11,811 nucleotides of DNA from positions 1-11,811 of the forward strand of contig DASCRM010000130.1 in assembly GCA_034406555.1 (NCBI GenBank), written 5' to 3'. The translations under genes and the position numbers were made by a program. The DNA comes from SHYR01 sp034406555. GTDB taxonomy: Bacteria > Chloroflexota > Dehalococcoidia > UBA2979. Of this stretch, positions 6,528 to 11,811 are shown in pieces. A model generated the notes under the pieces. It searched no databases. It saw nothing but the letters and a program-made list of their open reading frames with translations, and was not told the DNA's origin. Each line of letters begins with the position of its first letter. The stretch's first letter is position 1.

Positions 6528-8900
6528 ATGCCAATCCTCCAGGGCCTGAAGGTGGTCGAGATTTCCGGCAACGGCGCCGCCGGCTGGGCCACGAAGCACT
6601 TCGCGGATTGGGGCGCCGGGGTCACGATCCTGGAGCCCGCCGGGGGCTCCCCGCTTCGCTCCGCTCCTCCCTACTACGAGCGGGACGGCGAGCGCTGCAG
6701 CGCGATGTGGCAGTGGCTCTCTCGCGGCAAGACCGCCGTCCGCGTCGGTGACGGCCTCGCGACCAACGCCGCCGCGGCCCGCACGCTCTGCGAGCACGCG
6801 GATGTGGTGATCGCCGAGAACGCACTCGCCGAGTCGGTGCTGGGACTGACGCCTGCGGAGCTTCGCCCGGCATTCGATGGCAAGACGGTCTTCGTGCTGA
6901 TCTCCCCCTTCGCCACTGACGGTCCCTACGCCAGCTACCGCGCCACGGACCTGGGCGTGAACGCGCTCGGCGCTTGGGGAGCGCTGATCGGCGAGCCGGA
7001 CCGCGAGCCGCTACGCCCAGGCGCCGACATGAACTACCGGGTCTCTGGCGCACACGGGACGGCGGCAGCTCTGATCGCCCTGCGGCACCGGCGCCAGGGG
7101 GCTCGTCCCTCCTTCGTCGACATCTCCCAGCAGGCAGTCTCCGCCGGGATGCTGGTTGCGCCGTGGCTGAACTACAGCATGAACGGCCGCCCAATCGGAC
7201 GGGCGAAGAGCCAGTGGCCCTCCGCCGTCGTGCGGTGCAAGGACGGCTGGGTCGGGACGCCTCCCCTCACCGCTGAGCATTGGGAGATGCTGGCCACGAT
7301 GACCGGGGCCGCCGACATCCTGGAGCTGCCGGGCGGTCGCGAGCCGGCCTACAGGGCCCAGCACGGTGACGAGATCTACGAACGCGTGCGTCCGTGGTTC
7401 GACGAGCGCACGCGGCAGGAGGTCTACACTGAGGCGCAGGCGTGGCGCATCCCCGCGGCGCCCGTCGACACCGTCGAGCAGCGGCTCGATGACCCGCAGC
7501 TCAACGCGCGCGGCTTCTTCCTCCAGAAGGAGATCGACGGCAGGGAGGTGAAGACGCCGCGTGTGCCCTACCTGATCGACGGACTCACGCCGGTCGAGCT
7601 CGGGCCGGTCGAAGCGGCCGGCGTTGCCGCGAGTGCTCCCGGCGGCGCAGCTGCCGAACGTGACGACGCGCCGCAGCTACCCTTCGCCGGCATCCGGATC
7701 ATCGACCTCACCTGGTTCTGGTCCGGGCCTCACGCCACCATGACGCTCGGCGCGCTCGGCGCGGACGTGATCAAGGTCGAGTCGATCCGGAGGCCGGACT
7801 CGTACCGCTTCACCGCGGTGGACGCGTCGATGGACCGCTGGTACGAGCGCGGCTACGTCTGGAACGACTCCAACCAGAACAAGCGCGGCCTCACGCTTGA
7901 CCTCGGCAGCGACGTGGGCATGCGGCTGTTCGAGCGGCTGCTGCAACAGGCCGATGTGGTGATCAGCAACTTTTCGAACCGCGTGATGCCGCAGCTCGGA
8001 CTCACCGATGAACGACTGCTCGAGCTGAACCCGCGCCTGATCGTGGCCACGATGCCGGGCTACGGCTCGGACGGACCGTGGGCCGACTTCGTCGGTTTCG
8101 GCGTGAGCTTCGAGCAGGCCGTCGTCGGGCAGCTTAGCGGCTACAGGGATGACCGGCCGCTGACCATGGGCGGATTCTGCGATCCACTGGTGGGCATCCA
8201 CACCATGATCGCGCTCGAGCTGGCGCTGCGACGGCGGGAGCAGACGGGCGGGGGGATGGCCGTCCAGGTGCCGCAGTGCGAGGTCCTGGACAGCCTGCTC
8301 GCCCCGGAGCAAATCGCGGTCCAGCACGGCGCCCCCTCTCCGCTGCCCAGGGCGAACCAGCACGAGTGGATGGCCCCCCACAACGCCTACCGCGTTGCCG
8401 GCGACGACGAGTGGATCACGATCGCAGTCGCCTCCGACGGGGAGTTTGCGGCGCTGGCTGGCGTCCTCGGCCGGCCGGAGCTGCCCGGCGACCCTCGCTT
8501 CGCCACCGCCGAGTCGCGCAAGGCGAACGAGCCGGCGCTCGATCAGGAGGTGGCCTCGGCCGTCCGCGACCGGGAGCTGCGTGCGTTGGAGCGTGAATTG
8601 CAGGCAGCCGGAGTGATGGGCTGCCGCATCACGAAGCCCCACCGCCTGACCGAGGATGAGGGGCTCCGGCACTTCGGGTTCTTCCGGACGATGATGCGGG
8701 AGGCGAGCGGCACGCACCCGTACAAGACCTTCCCTTTCCGTTTCAGCGAGTTCCGGCTCACGCACTCGCGTGTGGCGCCGCTGCTGGGAGAGCACAACCG
8801 CGAGATCCTCTCGGCGCTCGGCGTCAGCAACGAGGAGATCGCGCGACTTGAGGCGGAGCAGGTGATTGGCGACGTGCCGGCGGGGCTCTTCTCGCGCTAA
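6528..8900 (+). CDS. Tandem-domain class III CoA-transferase with one degenerate active site
   Basis: A 790-residue fusion of two CaiB/BaiF domains (about 4-365 and 385-775) joined by an Ala/Gly-rich linker (364-378). The N-terminal half keeps a catalytic-type Asp198 in ARPSFVDISQQAV. In the C-terminal half the matching segment is GGGMAVQVPQCEV, so Gln580 (CAG at 8265-8267) stands where Asp is expected. The rest of that half is well preserved: GALGADVIKVES (408-419), KRGLTLDL (452-459), GYGSDGPWADF (511-521). It is thus likely catalytic in one half only, with the other structural or substrate-binding. The ATG start has GGAG 7 nt upstream. It follows the hydratase pair by 42 bp and is probably co-transcribed. 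It resembles the enzyme at the left end in architecture but is a diverged paralogue, not a recent copy. Substrate unknown. Confidence 0.93.
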   Translation: MPILQGLKVVEISGNGAAGWATKHFADWGAGVTILEPAGGSPLRSAPPYYERDGERCSAMWQWLSRGKTAVRVGDGLATNAAAARTLCEHADVVIAENALAESVLGLTPAELRPAFDGKTVFVLISPFATDGPYASYRATDLGVNALGAWGALIGEPDREPLRPGADMNYRVSGAHGTAAALIALRHRRQGARPSFVDISQQAVSAGMLVAPWLNYSMNGRPIGRAKSQWPSAVVRCKDGWVGTPPLTAEHWEMLATMTGAADILELPGGREPAYRAQHGDEIYERVRPWFDERTRQEVYTEAQAWRIPAAPVDTVEQRLDDPQLNARGFFLQKEIDGREVKTPRVPYLIDGLTPVELGPVEAAGVAASAPGGAAAERDDAPQLPFAGIRIIDLTWFWSGPHATMTLGALGADVIKVESIRRPDSYRFTAVDASMDRWYERGYVWNDSNQNKRGLTLDLGSDVGMRLFERLLQQADVVISNFSNRVMPQLGLTDERLLELNPRLIVATMPGYGSDGPWADFVGFGVSFEQAVVGQLSGYRDDRPLTMGGFCDPLVGIHTMIALELALRRREQTGGGMAVQVPQCEVLDSLLAPEQIAVQHGAPSPLPRANQHEWMAPHNAYRVAGDDEWITIAVASDGEFAALAGVLGRPELPGDPRFATAESRKANEPALDQEVASAVRDRELRALERELQAAGVMGCRITKPHRLTEDEGLRHFGFFRTMMREASGTHPYKTFPFRFSEFRLTHSRVAPLLGEHNREILSALGVSNEEIARLEAEQVIGDVPAGLFSR

Positions 8901-9131
8901 GGTCGTCGGCCGCGGGTTCACGCCTCGAGCCGCGCTACACCCGGGTGGGACACGAATACTCGATCTGGTGGGCCTGTGCAGCGCCACTAATCGATCCGCG
9001 TCCCGTGATCGCTGGACATCGAGTACCGATGATCGATGGATTCATATCCACTCGGACTTGAAGCACCGAGCACCACGACGGCTGGTCGCTGCTATGCTGT
9101 GCCGCGGTAGCTCGCGTTGTGGGAGGGTCCG
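8901..9131 (+). promoter_or_regulatory. 231-bp intergenic region with short palindromes, likely promoter region of the acyl-CoA dehydrogenase unit
   Basis: This is the longest gap inside the rightward gene set and no gene or RNA is seen in it. It is less GC-rich than its flanks around 8980-9060. It holds a perfect palindrome CACCCGGGTG (8938-8947), an inverted repeat TGGAT-TCAT-ATCCA (9037-9050) and CATCG-AGTAC-CGATG nearby. TATGCT (9093-9098) is a possible -10 without a clear -35. A regulator-binding site and separate promoter are plausible but unproven. Confidence 0.4.
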
Positions 9132-10316
9132 ATGGTGGATTTCGCCGACAGTCCGGACGAGGCCGCTTTCCGCGCGCAGGTGCGCCAGGTGATCGCGGAG
9201 CATGCACCGGAGAGCCGGGGACAAGCGTACGGCGCTGAGGGCTTGAGCGAGCAGGCGCGCCAGGAGCAGGAACGGTGGCGTGAAGCGCTAATCGAGCGTC
9301 GCTGGCTCGCGCCGCACTGGCCTCGGGAGTACGGCGGCGCCGGCCTCGCGATCAAGGATCAATTCATCCTCAGCCAGGAGTTGGCGGAGGCCGGTACGTG
9401 GAACATCAGCGGTCTCGGCACGATGATGCTCGGCCCCACCCTGATCGTCCACGGATCGGAGCAGCAGAAGCAGGAGCACCTGCCGGGGATCCTCGACGAC
9501 TCGTACCAGTGGTGCCAGGGCTGGTCCGAGCCCGGCGCCGGTTCCGATCTCGCTTCCTTGCAGACGCGCGCCATCCGCGAAGGCGACGAGTACGTGATCA
9601 ACGGTCAGAAGATATGGACGAGCGGCGCCCACCGCGCCGACGGCATGTACTTCGTCGCGCGCACGGATCCGGACGCCCCCAAACACCGTGGCATCTCGTT
9701 CTTCTGGATGAGCATGAAGCTGCCGGGAATCACCGTCCGGCCGCTGGTGAACATGGCGAGCCAGCACAGCTTCAATGAGGTGTTTTTCGAGGACGTGCGG
9801 ATCCCGGCGGACCACCTGATCGGCGAGGAGAATCGCGGCTGGTACCACGCCACGACTCTGCTGGACTTCGAGCGTTCGGGCATCGGCAACTCGGTCGGCA
9901 CACGGCGCCAGGTCGAGCGAACGCTGAAGATGGCGAAGGAGCTACCGCCTGAGCAGTCGATGCTCACGCGCAACCCACAGCTGCCGCTGACATTCGCGGA
10001 CCGCATCGTCGACGCGGAGGTGGGGATGCTCTTCTCCTTCCGTATCACGACGATGCAGGCCAGCGGCCAGATCCCGAACTACGAGGCGTCGGTGGCCAAG
10101 CTCTTCAATTCGGAGATGACCCAGCGCATCGCCACGTTGAACATCAGGCTGTTCGGGCTCTACGGCGGCCTGATGGACCCCGACCGCGAGGAGGCGGAGG
10201 GGGGCGCAGCAGCGCGCGGCTACCTCCAGGCGGTCGCTTCGACGATCGGCGGAGGCACCTCCGAGATCCAGCGCAACATCATCGCCACGCGCGGATTGGG
10301 GCTGCCGCGCGGGTAA
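9132..10316 (+). CDS. Acyl-CoA dehydrogenase (FadE family)
   Basis: A 394-residue FAD-dependent acyl-CoA dehydrogenase that introduces an alpha,beta double bond into an acyl-CoA and passes electrons to ETF. The N-terminal helical domain, the FAD-binding loop WCQGWSEPGAGSDLASLQT (127-145), the beta-domain NGQKIWTSGAHRADGM (157-172) and the C-terminal GGGTSEIQRNIIATRGLGLPR (373-393) are typical. At the MCAD-type catalytic position just before GTSEIQR there is Gly374 rather than Glu; Glu247 in LLDFERSG is the likely base, as in the IVD/LCAD type and many FadE proteins. The ATG at 9132 is preferred over an in-frame TTG at 9117 because GGGAGG (9121-9126) precedes it by 5 nt. It opens the second rightward unit, 60 bp before a hydratase pair. 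The substrate is probably branched or bulky, but that is only inferred. Confidence 0.93.
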   Translation: MVDFADSPDEAAFRAQVRQVIAEHAPESRGQAYGAEGLSEQARQEQERWREALIERRWLAPHWPREYGGAGLAIKDQFILSQELAEAGTWNISGLGTMMLGPTLIVHGSEQQKQEHLPGILDDSYQWCQGWSEPGAGSDLASLQTRAIREGDEYVINGQKIWTSGAHRADGMYFVARTDPDAPKHRGISFFWMSMKLPGITVRPLVNMASQHSFNEVFFEDVRIPADHLIGEENRGWYHATTLLDFERSGIGNSVGTRRQVERTLKMAKELPPEQSMLTRNPQLPLTFADRIVDAEVGMLFSFRITTMQASGQIPNYEASVAKLFNSEMTQRIATLNIRLFGLYGGLMDPDREEAEGGAAARGYLQAVASTIGGGTSEIQRNIIATRGLGLPRG

Positions 10317-10320
10317 CCGG

Positions 10321-10340
10321 GCACACCGAGGCATGTGTGC
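10321..10340 (+). other. Intergenic hairpin after the acyl-CoA dehydrogenase gene
   Basis: GCACAC and GTGTGC form a perfect 6-bp stem around an 8-nt loop, 4 nt after the dehydrogenase stop codon and upstream of the next ribosome site. No T-run follows. It is a third small hairpin in a plus-strand gap; its role is unknown. Confidence 0.35.
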
Positions 10341-10376
10341 TGTGCGAGCGGGACACGCGGAGGAAAGGAGGCATCG

Positions 10377-10922
10377 ATGAGCGACGATTACGACATCGAA
10401 GCAGTGCGCAAGGAGTGGATCGGCGTCAAGTCGGAGCGGCGACCCGGGCGCTACCCGGTCGAATACGATCCCATCCGCCGCCACTGCCAGATGGTTGGCG
10501 ACACGAACCCGCTCTTCCTCGACCCCGAGTATGCCGCCGCTGGGAAGTGGGGGGAGGTGGTCGCGCCGCCGGTGATGGTCGACTACTTCGCTGGCAACGG
10601 CGCCTGGCCCCGGGTCGAAGAGCCGGACGTCACCGGTGGCATCCCCACGCGGGGCAACCGCGCGATCAATCTCAACACGGCGTGGGAGTTCCTGAAGCCG
10701 ATCAAGGTGGGCGATCGACTGTCGCGACAGACTGAGGTCGTTGACGTCTACGAAAAGGCGATCCGCCTCGACCCGAAGGCGGTCTGGACCGTCACGGAGA
10801 GCCGCATCTACAACCAGGATGACGAGTTGGTGGCGGTGGGGCGCAACACGCTGCTGCGCCACCGCACGCCGGAGGAGGTCGCCGCCGACTCCGGGAGCCA
10901 GCAGAAGGAGGCCGCGCGATGA
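10377..10922 (+). CDS. MaoC-type (FAS1-like) dehydratase large/N-terminal subunit, copy 2
   Basis: A 181-residue hot-dog protein of the MaoC N-terminal/FAS1-like dehydratase family, paralogous in type to the gene at 5384. The motif MVGDTNPLFLDPEYA (39-53) keeps Gly41-Asp42 and Asn44-Pro45 of the hydratase signature but has Phe47 where active enzymes have His, so it is probably the non-catalytic acyl-binding half. The segment KWGEVVAPPVMVDYF (57-71) follows as expected, and LNTAWEFLKPIKVGDRLS (99-116) is the hot-dog helix-strand region. The ATG at 10377 is chosen over an in-frame GTG at 10335 because AAAGGAGG lies just upstream. Its stop overlaps the next start as ATGA, implying coupled translation and a 1:1 complex with the downstream protein. 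Confidence 0.88.
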   Translation: MSDDYDIEAVRKEWIGVKSERRPGRYPVEYDPIRRHCQMVGDTNPLFLDPEYAAAGKWGEVVAPPVMVDYFAGNGAWPRVEEPDVTGGIPTRGNRAINLNTAWEFLKPIKVGDRLSRQTEVVDVYEKAIRLDPKAVWTVTESRIYNQDDELVAVGRNTLLRHRTPEEVAADSGSQQKEAAR

Positions 10923-11365
10923 CGACCACCGAGATCGAACAGCGCTACTGGGAAGATGTCGCGGAAGAGGAGCGACTCAGCGGCTACTCACTGGAACTGA
11001 CCTGGACCAAGATGGCCGAGCAGGTGAGCGGTTCGCAGGACTTCTACGCGGTGCACCATGACCCCGACTTCGCGCGTGAAGGCGGCCATGAGGACATCTT
11101 CTACAACACCGGATTCACCAGGGCCGCGCTCTGCCGCCTGCTGACGGACTGGCACGGACCGCAGGGGTGGCTGCGCAAGCTGAGCTTCGAGATGCGGAAG
11201 ATGCACATGCCGCACGACACGATCACGGTTCAGGGGATCGTGACCGCCCGGCGCCAAGGCAAGGGCGGCATGGGAGAGGTCGACATCGACCTCTGGGTCG
11301 AGAACGATCGCGTCGGCATCGCTACCCCTGCGGAGGCGACGGTCCTGCTACCGCGCGCCTCCTAA
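10919..11365 (+). CDS. MaoC-type hot-dog hydratase small catalytic subunit, copy 2
   Basis: A 148-residue single hot-dog protein, clearly paralogous to the 144-residue protein at 6051. Both have Asp41, Tyr43, His46-His47 and Asp48 at identical positions (here SGSQDFYAVHHD, 37-48). Both also share a DIF-NT motif and a TDW-GP-xxLRKLSFEMR-like stretch around 60-95. Asp41 and His46 are the expected hydratase pair. It is translationally coupled by ATGA to the preceding non-catalytic subunit, with AAGGAGG (10905-10911) 7 nt before the ATG. It likely hydrates an enoyl-CoA made by the adjacent acyl-CoA dehydrogenase. It differs from copy 1 enough to suggest another substrate or pathway step. Enzyme class is well supported; substrate is not. 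Confidence 0.88.
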   Translation: MTTTEIEQRYWEDVAEEERLSGYSLELTWTKMAEQVSGSQDFYAVHHDPDFAREGGHEDIFYNTGFTRAALCRLLTDWHGPQGWLRKLSFEMRKMHMPHDTITVQGIVTARRQGKGGMGEVDIDLWVENDRVGIATPAEATVLLPRAS

Positions 11366-11520
11366 GCCCGTACGCGAACGCTCTCGCGAGGAGGCGCTTA
11401 CGTCAGCTGGCGCGCGCTGAGTTCGGATCGCGATCCCGCCGGCGGATCGCTGCTGGAGAAGTCAGTGCGAAAGCCGGCGATGTGCTCTGTCGAAGCTCCG
11501 CGTCCGTGAAGACACGACGC
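11366..11520. other. Intergenic region after the last hydratase gene
   Basis: About 155 bp with no convincing gene. TAAGC (11363-11367) and GCTTA (11396-11400) are complementary and bracket a CTCGCGAG palindrome (11383-11390), but no T-run follows, so a terminator is not established. The GAGGAGG at 11388-11394 resembles a ribosome site but has no start codon at a suitable distance. Confidence 0.4.
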
Positions 11521-11811
11521 ATGACCAGGCGAGCGTGGCCCTCGCGAGCCCCGCTGCTGCGTGTAGCAAGCACCCCCACTCTGCCTAACCTCGGTATCCA
11601 CAGGCTCTTCCAGCTCGGCGGTCAGCGGCGATGGCACGTCGGGTGCAGTCGATGTGGCCTTGAGCAGGTCAAGAACTGGGAGAACAACATCGACACCGAG
11701 CGGGCGCTGGTTGTGTGCAGCGAGTGCCGAGAGCCCTTGCCCCTGGAATCGGATGGCCGATGGACCCGTTGGCACTCGGAACCGTGCGCTCGTCTATACG
11801 CTCCTCGACAC
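11521..11811 (+). CDS. Partial open frame with two CxxC pairs (putative zinc-ribbon protein), cut by the window edge
   Basis: A plus-strand frame with no stop runs off the right end of the window. From an ATG at 11521 it gives 97 residues so far. The first 22 or so look random, but from about 11587 the composition becomes protein-like, with mostly G/C third positions. Visible features are WHVGCSRCG (38-46) and LVVCSECREPL (63-73), so Cys42/Cys45 and Cys66/Cys69 could bind zinc, with another Cys at 89. The family is not recognised. The start is unsure: there is no good ribosome site, and the frame is open upstream of the ATG as well. It may be a small zinc-ribbon protein, the end of a regulator, or a decayed remnant. 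An overlapping minus-strand frame (11398-11775) looks less like protein. Confidence 0.4.
   Translation, partial: MTRRAWPSRAPLLRVASTPTLPNLGIHRLFQLGGQRRWHVGCSRCGLEQVKNWENNIDTERALVVCSECREPLPLESDGRWTRWHSEPCARLYAPRH

Noticed and set aside
7677..8987. Minus-strand open frame of 436 codons
   Set aside because: It is antisense to the C-terminal half of the second CoA-transferase, which has clear family motifs. The antisense product has none.
11363..11400. Possible terminator after the last hydratase gene
   Set aside because: Only 5-bp outer arms and a small inner palindrome, with no T-run, so it does not meet the standard for an intrinsic terminator.
11398..11775. Minus-strand open frame (125 codons) near the right edge
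   Set aside because: No ribosome site before its GTG, Ser/Pro/Arg-rich composition and no motif. The opposite strand has a more protein-like frame with CxxC pairs.
1..11811. CRISPR array, insertion sequence, tRNA or rRNA
   Set aside because: No regularly spaced repeats, transposase motifs, terminal inverted repeats or cloverleaf-like sequences were seen on either strand.

Overview
The window is a dense catabolic gene cluster from a high-G+C bacterium, with strong GC preference at third codon positions, AGGAGG-type ribosome sites and several GTG starts. Nothing in it fixes the taxon. The gene content would suit an uncultured Chloroflexota (Dehalococcoidia/SAR202-like) or Actinomycetota genome, but that is only an inference from gene families. 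No rRNA, tRNA, CRISPR array, insertion sequence or phage gene was seen.

Layout. Two divergent gene sets leave a spacer at about 5162-5383. Leftward (minus strand, transcribed 5161 to 15) is a tight four-gene run: a thiolase-like lipid-transfer protein, a DUF35 zinc-ribbon/OB-fold partner, a nitronate-monooxygenase-family flavoprotein that resembles IpdC of steroid catabolism, and a double-domain class III (CaiB/BaiF) CoA-transferase. Rightward (plus strand, from 5384) are a MaoC-type hydratase large subunit, its small catalytic subunit and a second double-domain class III CoA-transferase. After a 231-bp gap come an acyl-CoA dehydrogenase and a second MaoC pair whose genes overlap by ATGA. The last 446 bp hold no complete gene, but contain an open frame running off the right edge with two CxxC pairs.

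How the genes may work together. The set reads as an acyl-CoA degradation pathway: CoA activation by transfer from another acyl-CoA (no ATP-dependent ligase is present), alpha,beta-dehydrogenation by the acyl-CoA dehydrogenase, hydration by two split MaoC hydratases, and carbon-carbon cleavage by the thiolase-like/DUF35 pair. The closest functional parallel I know is the actinobacterial cholesterol side-chain module (FadE28/29, ChsH1-ChsH2, Ltp2 with a DUF35 partner), with an IpdC-like flavoprotein as in C/D-ring degradation. The thiolase-like enzyme appears to lack the nucleophilic cysteine and to keep two tyrosines, which suggests retro-aldol cleavage rather than thiolysis. The substrate is unknown; a branched or polycyclic (steroid- or terpenoid-like) acyl-CoA is a reasonable guess.

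Most notable details: the C-terminal half of the second CoA-transferase has Gln in place of the catalytic Asp, while the first fusion keeps Asp in both halves; two parallel hydratase pairs share the same active-site spacing; and GC-rich hairpins occur in three short plus-strand intergenic gaps.
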